From: Diplonema japonicum
Taxonomy: Eukaryota; Euglenozoa; Diplonemea; Diplonemida; Diplonemidae
DNA: 64,000 nucleotides
NCBI GenBank assembly: GCA_964019335.1
Contig: OZ025656.1
Location: 1-64,000 of the forward strand
Reading direction: 5' to 3'
Part shown: in pieces, positions 55,326 through 64,000 of the stretch
How the letters are laid out: each line of letters starts with the position of its first letter
Position numbering within the stretch: position 1 is the stretch's first letter
The notes under the pieces: generated by a model
The model's input: only the letters and a program-made list of their open reading frames with translations
What the model was told of the DNA's origin: nothing
Databases searched by the model: none
Program-made: the position numbers and the translations under genes

Positions 55326-57611
55326 CTACTTCCATGGGCACGATCTAGATTCTCTGTCTACTTGGCGTAGCACAAGTGACAGGCGTTTTGCATGTGTTGG
55401 GGTTTGGGTGGTGAGGGTGTGGGTAGTTTTTGATGGCGGTGAGGCAGGTGCGGGTGCAGGTGCAGGCAGGTGTATGTTGTGGAACACGTCAGCCGATGCT
55501 GCAATAGAATAGACTTGCTTCAGGATATTATGCGCGGAGTTCTGAGAACGTGGAAGCACAACTGATTGGACGACCACGCCGCAGTGCACGAGCAAATGAT
55601 TCCCCACTCTTGAATACATCACCTTCTTCACAGCAGCGCACGCATCCCCGTCATGGTAGTAGAGGACATTTCCCTGTAGTTGGAAACGAGCTGTTCTTGA
55701 CAGCACCACCCCACTTGAGGCGTAACCAGGACCACAGCAGACGGGTACTGGGGCTGCACAGGCAGGAAGGGGTTTCAGACAGCTCGTGAGTACGGGTATG
55801 ATTTCTTCTGTGACCTCTATACTGCTTTCCTCCCCTTCTTCGTTGCCTTGAGAGGCATCACTGCGTGCTGAGTCTTCGTGTTCAGAAGCCAAGTCAGTGT
55901 AGCTGGAGACGTCATCGACCGGAGCAGCATGCAACAGAGAAGCTACACTGGGCGACGGGGGTGGGGGTGGTGGCCTTCGTTTAGCTTTAGTGAGTTTCGT
56001 GTTTAAGAAGGCTTCCCAACGTGTAAAATATCTTAAAAACATGTCCAGGCGGACCTGCAAAGCAATGAATTCAAAAGCAGGTTGCACAGCGGCCCACAGT
56101 TGTCTGGAACGCTTCGCAAGGAGCCGCTGTTGTCCCTCATATGTTTGCTTGAACACAGATTCTTTTTTATGTGTGCACTGGAAACAGAGGATGCCTTTCC
56201 TCGCATTACAGTATGCCACGCCGAAGATACACCCCCCAGGCCCTTTGCTCTGGTTTTCTCTCATATCTTTCTCTACCAATTCCTTCAGAGAAGGCTCACT
56301 CTCTTCCTCTACCTTCGGACACGGGACGGGCACCCCGTAGCATTCGGTCTCTAATCTTTGCAAGAGGTCTTTCTCATTCCCTGTATTATCCTTGATGATT
56401 TGCTCTGCTTCGCCCGACGCTACTTTATCAGGATAGTACATTCTGAAGTATCTGCGAATGTCATCCAAAATAAGTTCTTCCGGTTCATATTCCTCGCGTA
56501 GTTCCCTTATCAACGTGTCTTCTTTTCCTTTGTAGTCTTCCAGAAGGTTGCCTAACCTCCTCAACCTTGGTGGGTCATGCATCGATAGGATGCGGTATAT
56601 CTGTGCCCGGTACTCGTCAATGATGCCGCGCGCTGCCTCAATCCCTAAATACTTCTTTGAGATGGGACCGTGTTTCGTGTTGACTGTTTCTGTGCTCTGC
56701 TGATATCGCGACAAGAGTTCTGCTTCTTGCTTCCTATTGTTGTGTCTTGACTCAAGTTCTCGTAAAGTTCGCTTCTGCTTCTCAAACACCTCCTGCTTAA
56801 GCTCGCCTTCCATCTGCTGCCAATCAATGGGTTCGTACTTCTGGCGCAGCAGCGCCAGCAGTTTGGCTTCGTCCATCTTGTGCAGTACCATCCACTTGTC
56901 GATTTTTTCAATGTGTGCTGGGTTGTGCTTCTGAAGGATTGCCACTATCTTCTGTCTGTCAGTGGTGCAGGTGGCTTCGCGATGTGATAATACTGAGAAA
57001 ACCGAGATGGTTGCCGCACCACAAGGTGCTGAAGGGCCTCCACCCTTGCTCTTGAACTTCCTGAGAACGCCAATCGACGAGATTGGCATATCAGGGGTAA
57101 AGGCCGACTCGTTATTTCTCTCTAATTTTTGTTTTGGGGGAATAATAGCCTGGTTACGAATCTCTTCATCTATATGTTCGTACGTCAGCGATACCTTGTG
57201 CAGCAACTCCTCCTCCCATGTGCAATACAAGCCTACTTCAGCCGAGCTGTAGAAGGGTCTGTCCTTCAGAAGGCTGTCTACCTTTGTGGCAACTTCTGTG
57301 TCTGTCAAGATCTGCTTGTTGTGATCTTTGATTAGCTTGAAGAGTTTCCTCTTCGTTGAAACCACTCGCTTGCGCTCTTCTTGTCGCTCGTATTCGTGCT
57401 GCTCATATTTCTGAAGCACTTCACTCAGAAGGGCTGACTCCCTTCCTGAGTGCTTGTCCAGCATTCTGTCTACATCGGCTAGCTTCCTGGGGTTATGGTT
57501 CTTGTACAGCTCTATGATTCTCGTACGGACATCACCCGGCTCCACTGCGCTCTCCTCACGCAACCAGCTCACATCTGCATCATTCATGGCCCCCAACTGC
57601 ATGCGTTGCAT
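55326..57611 (-). CDS. Protein with four or five repeated helical NP motifs (euglenozoan type), Pro-rich C-terminal half
   Basis: One exon, 761 residues. Units such as RIIELYKNHNPRKLADVDRM, KIVAILQKHNPAHIEKIDKW and QIYRILSMHDPPRLRRLGNL, each followed by …E..LL..L..KYE, repeat at about residues 30-70, 220-260 and 335-375, with more degenerate copies near 90-145 and 380-425. I recall this short helical repeat from many kinetoplastid proteins, some of them cytoskeletal or flagellar, but I cannot name a family with certainty. A Cys/His pair (CIFGVAYC…CFQCTHKK, about 465-490) may bind metal. Then come a basic helix, polyproline (RRPPPPPPSPS), an acidic Ser-rich patch and a C-terminal beta-rich stretch. 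It is 69 nt from the CSD gene and 49 nt from TFIIS. Confidence 0.75.
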   Translation of the reverse strand: MQRMQLGAMNDADVSWLREESAVEPGDVRTRIIELYKNHNPRKLADVDRMLDKHSGRESALLSEVLQKYEQHEYERQEERKRVVSTKRKLFKLIKDHNKQILTDTEVATKVDSLLKDRPFYSSAEVGLYCTWEEELLHKVSLTYEHIDEEIRNQAIIPPKQKLERNNESAFTPDMPISSIGVLRKFKSKGGGPSAPCGAATISVFSVLSHREATCTTDRQKIVAILQKHNPAHIEKIDKWMVLHKMDEAKLLALLRQKYEPIDWQQMEGELKQEVFEKQKRTLRELESRHNNRKQEAELLSRYQQSTETVNTKHGPISKKYLGIEAARGIIDEYRAQIYRILSMHDPPRLRRLGNLLEDYKGKEDTLIRELREEYEPEELILDDIRRYFRMYYPDKVASGEAEQIIKDNTGNEKDLLQRLETECYGVPVPCPKVEEESEPSLKELVEKDMRENQSKGPGGCIFGVAYCNARKGILCFQCTHKKESVFKQTYEGQQRLLAKRSRQLWAAVQPAFEFIALQVRLDMFLRYFTRWEAFLNTKLTKAKRRPPPPPPSPSVASLLHAAPVDDVSSYTDLASEHEDSARSDASQGNEEGEESSIEVTEEIIPVLTSCLKPLPACAAPVPVCCGPGYASSGVVLSRTARFQLQGNVLYYHDGDACAAVKKVMYSRVGNHLLVHCGVVVQSVVLPRSQNSAHNILKQVYSIAASADVFHNIHLPAPAPAPASPPSKTTHTLTTQTPTHAKRLSLVLRQVDRESRSCPWK

Positions 57612-57660
57612 TGTATGTAAATTGCTAGTTAATATACAACACTATATGTCTGTTTAAGTA

Positions 57661-59482
57661 TTAGCAGAACTTCCAAGCATTGCCGCAGTTTACACAAGTC
57701 ACGAATGTGGTCATCGGCTCATCGGCGGATCGCGTCTGCATCTGGAAGTATGTCGTTTTGTTCTGGTTGCAGCGCCCGCAACGGAACTGGTCGGTGACAG
57801 CTGGCTTTGTGAAGTCAGTGCGCATGGCATCCCTGCAAATGAGTGGTGTCCGAGTTGTGCATACCTCATGTATTCGGTTGTGTCTTTGCGCTCCTTCCGC
57901 TTCTCAGGGTTCGCCATGTCTGTGACAGACATGGTGTTGACAAGGTAGTACGGCGAAGGCTTCGACAGCACACGGTGCCGGAAGTCAGCGTTTTTAGGAT
58001 CTTCTAAGTTTGTTAATATCTGTCTGTATTTTGTCATTTGCTGAGTTCGCTTCCCCGTCTCAGGGTCAAGAGGGTAGCTGATCTCCAGCTGGTTCACAAT
58101 TTCATGTGCGAGGTAATCCAAAAGGAGGCTTTCGCTAGCAAGTGGGATGGATTTGCCTTCTGGGTCCTTGGTCTTGAAGGCATTGACCAGCTTGGCATGC
58201 ATCCCAGTACGATAATCACCCTCAGGTCTCTTTTGAATCGTGACCTCCGTCTTCCCGTTCACGTCGATTTCCGAAAGCGTAGTCTGGCTTTCTTGGGATG
58301 GTTCTTCGGCCGCACTTGATCCTTGTGTGTCCACTGTGCTTTGCGTAGGGATGTTGATCTCTTGGGTGTCTGCCTCGGTTTGCGACTGAAGGGATGTCTG
58401 CGAGGGCATTTGCGTGAAAGTAGGCTTGCGGGCTTTGTTGGACGGCTCATGAATCAGAGTTTTCCACATCTGAATCAGGACTTTCGCAAGTGGCTGCAGT
58501 GGCGTGTTGATCAATTTCACCACAGTCTTGCCGATGCCGACGTCCTTTAGTTGGTCCAAGCGCGGGCCATAGAAGGCAAGCTCGGAGAGGATATCCCTCT
58601 GCCTGCTGAGGCATCCTGTGATGATAGCGTTCTCAAGGTCCTCATTCATCTCCATCAACTTGTCTGTTCGAATAGACTTCTTACCCGACTCTAGCCTTCT
58701 CCTCTCCTCTTGAGCCGATAAAGACTCCGTCTTTGGCTTCTTAGCTGTTGGTTTTTCAATGGGCACTCGTTCGGTGTCGCTTTCTGCCTCAACACTCTCG
58801 AGGTTGTCCATCTTACGCTTTGCATCCTTCTTTTCCTTCTCCTCTTTCCTTTCTTTCTTATCCTCCTTCTTTTTCTGTGTTTTTTTTTGTGGGGGTGCCG
58901 ATTCTTTTAAATACCTTTTTGTCTTCTTTCTTCTTCTTTTTATCTTCTTTCCTCTTCTTCTTGTCAGCCTTAGCCTTCGCCCGTAGATCATCTTCATCGC
59001 TTTCATCAGCATCATCCTTTGTGGCGTCCTCTGCAGCCTTCTCTGCAGCTTCCATTTCTGCCATTTCATCAGCGAAATCATCTCCTTTTTCCTCCTGATC
59101 TATGCAAATGTGTAAGCTCTCCTTCCATACCTTGGTTGACCTGCCCTAGGGCCACAAGATCCATAGTGAGGCCTAATTTGGAGTCCTCCTCGGCCTCCCC
59201 TAGTGCGACTTCTAACTCCTTTGCCTGAGCCTCGTCACCGACGTCGGAGACCTTTGCTTTGATGTTCTCATCTGTGAGGTCTTCCACTTTCAGGTCCTTC
59301 AAGAGGCTCTCTTCCGTGATGTACTCTATTGAGTATGATTGATAAAAGATCACCGTAGTCCCGCTGTTGGGGTCATGACCTCCTAAGTCATCAGCGCTGT
59401 GTCCCTCGATCACCTTACCTGGCCACCACGGCGAACCCTCACACTTCGCCCATACTTGCTTAACGTACTTAATCTCCGACAT
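57661..59482 (-). CDS. Transcription elongation factor TFIIS with N-terminal PWWP domain
   Basis: Four exons (59482-59131, 59099-58915, 58874-57865, 57832-57661) with introns of 31, 40 and 32 nt give 572 residues. The PWWP domain begins at about residue 9 ([15 protein letters not shown]). A highly charged acidic/lysine linker follows, then a TFIIS N-domain-like helical bundle (about 250-330), a Gln/Ser/Thr-rich spacer, the central domain (about 400-500) and a terminal zinc ribbon in the last exon: CGRC…[12 protein letters not shown]…[11 protein letters not shown]. The invariant DE of the acidic hairpin that reaches into the Pol II active site is present. The factor rescues backtracked Pol II by stimulating transcript cleavage. 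Trypanosome TFIIS2-1 also carries a PWWP domain, so the fusion is a euglenozoan trait. I chose the ATG at 59482 over an in-frame ATG at 59548 because the PWWP motif starts right after it. Confidence 0.93.
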
Positions 59483-59627
59483 GTGCTGCCCCCCACGGTG
59501 CTTTAGTGAATGATAGCAAGACCTTTGCGCCAAGCGCAAAGTGCACATGATGAACCATGGCGAATGAAAAAAACTGATTCAAAAACGCTGTAAAGGCGGC
59601 CTTGGGCCGCCCAACAATCATAACTCT

Positions 59628-60118
59628 CTACGCAACCAGAGCCGAGGCGGTGGAAGAGTCGTACTTCCAGTTGGGGGGGAGCCTGTGGTGTGTTATCAAA
59701 ATAAAGGTGCATACATCCTCGTGCGGCGGTAGTAGCGGGCCAGCCTGTGGATACGGGATTCAATAAGGATAAGTCTGAACTTCTGATCCTTGTCCTTTCT
59801 GTTCTTCTCCATGTGCTTTCTCATCTGGACAGCCTTCTTGATCATGTGGTAGAGGTCCTCCGGTGTCTCGGGGGCAAGGCCAGCGTGCTTCAGGATACGG
59901 AGGATCTTTCGGCCTGTGATGTTCTTGACCTGTGCAATGCCAGCAGAGTCTCTGAGCTGGACACCAATCTGCGAAGGGGTCAGACCCTTCTTGGCGTACC
60001 TGGCGATCTGGTCAATCACCTCCTTCGAGGAGTGCTTCGCCGCCCATGCCGCGGGGCTCCTCTTGTAGGGCAGGCTGCTGTCAGCCATCCCCTTTCCGAA
60101 ACTGTGCATGCGACCCAT
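59628..60118 (-). CDS. RPS13: 40S ribosomal protein S13 (uS15)
   Basis: Two exons (60118-59715, 59682-59628) separated by a 32-nt intron (GTATGC…CACAG) give 152 residues, the normal family length. [20 protein letters not shown] is the typical eukaryotic start; [20 protein letters not shown] and [11 protein letters not shown] are family hallmarks. After splicing the end reads [18 protein letters not shown], as expected. Without the intron it would end prematurely. The protein sits in the small subunit platform/body and binds 18S rRNA. The gene lies 145 nt from the TFIIS start. Confidence 0.97.
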
Positions 60119-61020
60119 TTTTTTATTAAAACTTGTTTAAAATATCACCTGTCAACGTGCAAGCCGCAAATAGTTGAACAAAATAAAACTTTCCATCTAA
60201 TGTGGCCTTGTAATCACAAGAATTTGGTTGTCTCCACCGTGCAGGGAGTCTAGGCACTCGCATGAAGGCGAAAAGTTTCTATCTCCTAAGTATGAAAGTG
60301 AAACAATGGGTTTTCAGCACCGCGGACGCGTCGCAGCCTGACAGGGGGATGGAACAGAACCATAACAAAAACAAAAAGAAAACAAAGTATAAAAATGTTT
60401 CATTAGAATGCAGTTCATAATAGTTAGCAGCAGCCTTCACGCAACGCATGAGGCATAGCTGACATGTGCATGGCAAGCAGCAGCTGCTCGCAGTGATAAG
60501 AATATAAACACGTTGGTTTTAAGCTCAGCACTGCAGCAAGCTGGGAATACCAGCACGGCGTGCAAATAATATTTCATTTCTCTCAAATTTAATGAGATTC
60601 GCTTCTTTCCTGTTCAAAAATAAGAGATCTCACGGAAGGTTCAAGACGGCTCAGCAAGCAACTTGCTACCGAATCAAGCTGCTGGGTTCGTTTACACAGT
60701 TTGGGGGAAACACCGAACGAGAATAAATCCACCTGTAAAGAGAGAAAATGTCACGAAAATACATGACTCGAGAGGGCGGGAGCTTGTTAGTGAATAATTT
60801 GAATAGGAATGCCTTGCTTTGTGTTTCTCTCTAAGTAGTAGAAGAAAAGATACTCCAACGAGTATCAAAGGTTGAGTGTGACGTTCGTATTTATTAAAAA
60901 AGTCGAGATCCAAACGCTGTGTTTCCACAAGCGCCATGCATGCAGTTCATGCATATGGTGATCCGTGTTGGGGATCGGTGATGGGGATCGGTGATGGGTT
61001 CGTGGGATGGTTGGGAGTGG
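60119..61020. other. Intergenic region between S13 and the ZZ gene
   Basis: 902 nt with no supported coding. A short direct repeat GGGGATCGGTGAT occurs at 60970-60995, just below the ZZ stop codon. The rest contains A/T-rich stretches likely to be 3' UTR and 5' leader. I saw no tRNA or snRNA. Confidence 0.55.
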
Positions 61021-61836
61021 TTACTGCGCAATTGAGTGGATGGCATCCCTACTCCTCCCGTAGACCGTTTCGGTCAAAGACTGTTGAGGAAGGAAGTCTT
61101 TGGGGATGAAGGAAGAGTAGTCCATGTTTGTGAATTGATGTTGCGGGTGGTGTCCGTCATAAAAACACTTTTGGCACAGATCATAATCCTCTGGCTCTTG
61201 ACACGCATTGCACCTGTACCAGCTCCCGGGGGTCACAACCGTCAAGCACGCCGCACAGTGGTGCGACCCTTTAGTCCTACCTACCGTGTAGATGTAGCCA
61301 GCATGGTTCTGCACCTTACGGTGCGAGGACACCACTACAGCCTCATCACCACACCACTCGCCGCTGCCATTGTTGTGGGTAAATGTTTTCCATGCCGTGA
61401 CGCTGTGTGGCATCTGCCCGCCGTGGGGGCCCCCACCGCTCATCAGGCAACCCAGGTTTTTATCTATTCCTTCACCCTTGACTACTTTCCACATATCACA
61501 CGAATCACTATACATAGTGTAATCCTCCTTTCTCCACATCGGCATCCCGAAGCTGCACTCCTTCACCAAAGTGTACTTTCCGTTTATGTCTTGGGTTGTT
61601 CCAGTTATCCACAGGTGAGGTGGGGCGTCTTTCTCGTCCGTGTCACGCCGTCTAACTGCACTTGCACTCATGCTAACATTTAGGCTCATGCTCGAAGCCC
61701 TCGCGTCAAATTTATCATCTTCGGTGGGTTCTATGAATGCAACTCTTGACCTTCTGGAATTGGAGCCCTCGCCCCTCACGAAGTGGAGTAGGAAGTCATC
61801 CGCAACACGGCTGGAACGCTTGTTCACAGTGACCAT
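61021..61836 (-). CDS. ZZ-type zinc-finger protein
   Basis: One exon, 271 residues. The C-terminal part holds a ZZ finger at about 195-235: CAACL…YRCNACQEPEDYDLCQKCFYDG…HPQHQF, with Cys pairs and the HxxxH-type end of the family (dystrophin, p62, CBP). The central 80-190 region (LWITGTTQDINGKYTLVKEC…GEWCGDEAVVVSSH) looks like a beta-rich domain with many Trp/Gly residues; I do not recognise it with confidence. The N terminus is basic and Ser-rich. ZZ domains bind peptides, often N-terminal histone or degron sequences. The protein is probably a cytosolic or nuclear adaptor. Confidence 0.85.
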   Translation of the reverse strand: MVTVNKRSSRVADDFLLHFVRGEGSNSRRSRVAFIEPTEDDKFDARASSMSLNVSMSASAVRRRDTDEKDAPPHLWITGTTQDINGKYTLVKECSFGMPMWRKEDYTMYSDSCDMWKVVKGEGIDKNLGCLMSGGGPHGGQMPHSVTAWKTFTHNNGSGEWCGDEAVVVSSHRKVQNHAGYIYTVGRTKGSHHCAACLTVVTPGSWYRCNACQEPEDYDLCQKCFYDGHHPQHQFTNMDYSSFIPKDFLPQQSLTETVYGRSRDAIHSIAQ

Positions 61837-62271
61837 TTAACCTGTATGTTTGAAGTATAAAGAGGTGAACAGCAATAAGAAGAAAAACGATTTTGTGAGC
61901 AGCCTATCTAATCCCGTTTACCCCTAACTATCCAGCAGAAAAGAGAAAGTGTAAAATAAGAGGAGTACCATGAAAGAGACATTTAAGGGTACCTGCGGTA
62001 TGTGGCAGGACGCCGAAAAAAAAATTCAAATTAACATGCAAGATCCCTGAGACGAAAGCTGGATGCCCTAAAAAGGAGAAGGGGTATGGTCAGTACTAGG
62101 TATCTCAGTTTCGGATATCCATGCTACTAACTAATACTTAGTGAGCAGCAACCTTATTTATCGTCCTGGAAGAAAAAATGTAACCGTTGCAAGCCTTGTA
62201 GAAAAAGACCCTTCTTAAGGAAACGTAAGGAAAAGTTTCCGTTTCCGTTTCCTTTTTTTTTCAAAAAATGC

Positions 62272-62289
62272 ATGGAAACACGTTTCCAT
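62272..62289. repeat. 8-bp palindrome with 2-nt centre
   Basis: ATGGAAAC-AC-GTTTCCAT. The arms are perfect and surrounded by further GTTTCC words in inverse and direct order. It could be a protein-binding site or a mobile-element end. Confidence 0.6.
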
Positions 62290-62732
62290 ACCAGCATAGC
62301 CTTAGGGAGGAAAGAAAGGAGGTACATATTATTTATTATTTCCCCCCTTTTCTATTGCATCCAAATACAACATTTGATGCGGAAAGCAGAAACAACAGCT
62401 TGGCTTAGGTGTGCGAAAAAATGTGAGAAGACAAGAAAAAAAGAAGGGGGGGAAAAAGGTAAACACATCATATATGTCAAAAAAAAATCAAGGTTTTTTT
62501 TTTTTTTCCTTTTTTTTCCCCCATTTTTTTTCCAAAATGAAAAAAAAAAAAAAAGTTGCAAAACTATCAAAAATAATGACAGTGTTGGGGAGAGTTCCGT
62601 GGAGTCCCGTGAGTCCCGTCCGGACCTGTATTCCGTTTTAGGGCACGGGACGGGACTGACCAACACTGCTTTTGAGGTGGTTTGGTGGCCAATTTTTGGG
62701 TGACCTGGGGTTGGCTACTCTGGCCCCCCTGG

Positions 62733-62755
62733 CCCCCCTGAGATTTTCAGGGGGG
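62733..62755. repeat. GC-rich hairpin, 9-bp stem
   Basis: CCCCCCTGA pairs with TCAGGGGGG around a 5-nt loop (GATTT). The stem is perfect, but there is no T run after it and no gene ends here, so a bacterial-type terminator is not implied. Confidence 0.7.
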
Positions 62756-62800
62756 CTGTAACAACGCTGGTGGGGAGGAAAATATATGTGTGACAAACAG

Positions 62801-63136
62801 GCACTGGGGTTGAGCTGAGCTGTACATCGCACACATTAAAGGCACGGTGCAAAAAGCAAGGAACCACATTAAGGACACGACGTGGAACACAGAAGAAGCT
62901 ACAGCTTGGCTGAGGCGCACCCCCTGTAATCAAGTGTTGTGGTGATATAGTCAACACTTTCGACCTTGATGATGCAAAGAGGAAAAAAATGTATGAGTTA
63001 AAGGAGGCCGGTGTTGGCGGCGCCCTGCACAAGAACTGTCTACTTGATTACAGGGGGCATGCCACGGCCGAGTTGTAGCTTCTTCTGCGTCGTGTCCTTA
63101 ATGTGTGCGGTGTACAGCTCAACCCCAGCCGGTGCA
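62801..63136. repeat. Imperfect inverted repeat (fold-back element)
   Basis: The left arm 62801-62935 and the right arm 63042-63136 are reverse complements over most of about 95 bp, sharing GGGGTTGAGCTG, ACACATTAAGGACACGACG, AGAAGAAGCTACA and CCCCCTGTAATCAAGT. The left arm carries about 36 extra bases, which include a second CACATTAA-like word. A spacer of about 106 nt separates the arms. There is no coding capacity. It fits a MITE or fold-back relic. Confidence 0.75.
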
Positions 63137-63405
63137 TCCTGGGTAACCAAGATTCTGCACTCATGCAGTTTGCTGCCTGTTCGTCACCCTGAGCATCTGC
63201 TTCTTCCACTCGGGTGCTACTGGTGATGACCGACGAGGAGGTCAACAGTGGATGTTTTTCTTATATTTTCATGTTATCCCCACCACCGAAAAAAAAAAAA
63301 ATGAAAAAATAGCTATTTACTGCCAACAAGTAATGACTTTACCATTACCTCGAGGTCGGTAAAGCATTACTTGGCGGTAGGTAAGTGGTTTTATTTCACG
63401 ACACT

Positions 63406-63996
63406 CAGAAATTACTTCACCACGAGGGGCACAACAGGGTGACAAGGGGTACAACAAGAGAGGGGTTACAAAGGTTACAATACAAGTTGTTTTCCCTCCT
63501 TTTGTTGACTAAGAGCTGCCGCTGTCGCTGGCATTGCCACTGTCACCATCTCTAATCAGGCCTTCCCATACCTGGCGCGGCCGCTGGCTCCTTTTTTTCT
63601 GCTGCTTCGGTATTTTGAAGTCATTTGGGGAGCTTGGGTAAGCTGACTAAGTTACCCTTACCCACAGAAGAGTTACCCCCAGAAACTGGGAACAAGGCCT
63701 AGCCAAAAGTGGGCAAATTGGGAGGAAAAAGTAGTCCAACTTGGAACTGAGCCGAGGCAAAAGTTGTCCAATTGAGCTGAACCTGGGGGGAAATAGCAAA
63801 CTGAGAGGAAAAAGTAGCCCCACTGGGAACTGAACCGAGGCAAAAATTGGCCTACCGAGGCATATTATTTAACGGGAACCCCCTATTACTTCACGGAAAA
63901 CAGGCCATTATTTCACCGTGAAGTAATGAGATTTAGTGTGAAGTAATGAGATTTAGCGTGAAGTAATGGGCCCCCCAGTGCATGAAGTAATTTCTG
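63406..63996. mobile_element. Possible TIR element (MITE-like)
   Basis: CAGAAATTACTTCA at 63406-63419 is the exact reverse complement of TGAAGTAATTTCTG at 63983-63996. The interval of about 590 bp is non-coding. The GAAGTAAT core is repeated subterminally: three direct copies with a 20-nt period (63918, 63938, 63958) and inverse copies near the left end. I cannot see a target-site duplication. The right end is 4 nt from the window edge, so flank comparison is limited. Confidence 0.5.
63722..63845. repeat. Two direct copies of a 41-bp unit
   Basis: Units at 63722-63762 and 63805-63845 share GAGGAAAAAGTAG…GGAACTGA.CCGAGGCAAAA with four mismatches and a period of 83 nt. They lie inside the putative TIR element. 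Confidence 0.7.
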
Positions 63997-64000
63997 GAAA

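Larger units (their letters stand above)
61837..62800. other. Non-coding interval, A/T-rich with palindromes
   Basis: No supported gene. It includes the leader of the ZZ gene, GTTTCC/GGAAAC repeats at 62219-62250, homopolymer A and T runs at 62480-62560, and repeated AGTCCCGT/ACGGGACT words at 62600-62660 that form an inverted pair. Frames open across the homopolymers are low-complexity and not convincing. Confidence 0.55.

Noticed and set aside
60692-60937. 81-codon minus-strand ORF
   Set aside because: No motif, unusual composition and no homologous look; probably intergenic.
62272-62703. 143-codon plus-strand ORF
   Set aside because: Runs through homopolymer A and T tracts (poly-Lys and poly-Phe); low-complexity.
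62733-62755. Rho-independent terminator
   Set aside because: Strong hairpin but no following T tract and a eukaryotic context.
1-64000. CRISPR array
   Set aside because: No regularly spaced repeats with unique spacers; all repeats are satellites, coding modules or inverted repeats.

Overview
This window looks like euglenozoan nuclear DNA, most probably from a diplonemid or a close relative. Three things point there. (1) A 39-nt spliced-leader (SL) sequence whose 3' half reads CAGTTTCTGTACTTTATTG sits at the 5' end of two retrotransposon copies. From memory this matches the kinetoplastid/diplonemid SL, and its 5' half resembles the Diplonema SL. (2) Every convincing gene lies on the minus strand, mostly tens to hundreds of bases apart, as in a euglenozoan polycistronic cluster. 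(3) I deduced 19 introns from reading-frame continuity. All are 31-41 nt long and start GTAT and end AG.

Layout. 1-624 is a (GGGTTTGC)n satellite. About 625-9958 is a full-length minus-strand non-LTR retrotransposon. Its single ORF of about 2,800 residues combines an AlkB-like 2OG-Fe(II) dioxygenase, two hydrophobic segments, zinc fingers, an OTU cysteine protease, reverse transcriptase and a restriction-like endonuclease. Head-to-tail behind it (about 9959-11013) is an internally deleted copy, followed by a second short GGGTTTGC block, so the pair sits inside the satellite. 11.1-13.1 kb is gene-poor and holds a decayed Polinton/virus-type packaging ATPase fragment and an SL-like scrap.

13.1-26 kb is the first part of the gene cluster. 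Listed left to right (all are transcribed right to left) it holds a B-type cyclin, two tandem HOOK-domain paralogues, a coiled-coil protein, a small unknown protein, threonine synthase, a histidine phosphatase and a WWE-domain protein. 26.5-53.1 kb is one giant gene (8,869 residues, two tiny introns) for a secreted or type I membrane protein with lectin, LamG-like and many EGF/laminin-like units plus one transmembrane helix. 54.4-61.8 kb holds a cold-shock-domain protein, a protein with repeated helical NP motifs, a PWWP-TFIIS elongation factor, ribosomal protein S13 and a ZZ zinc-finger protein. 61.8-64 kb is non-coding and carries palindromes, a fold-back repeat and a possible TIR element cut close to the window edge.

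The most novel item is the retrotransposon: its domain composition, the SL carried at its 5' end, and its tandem placement in a G-rich satellite. The giant surface protein and the nested lectin domain inside it are next.
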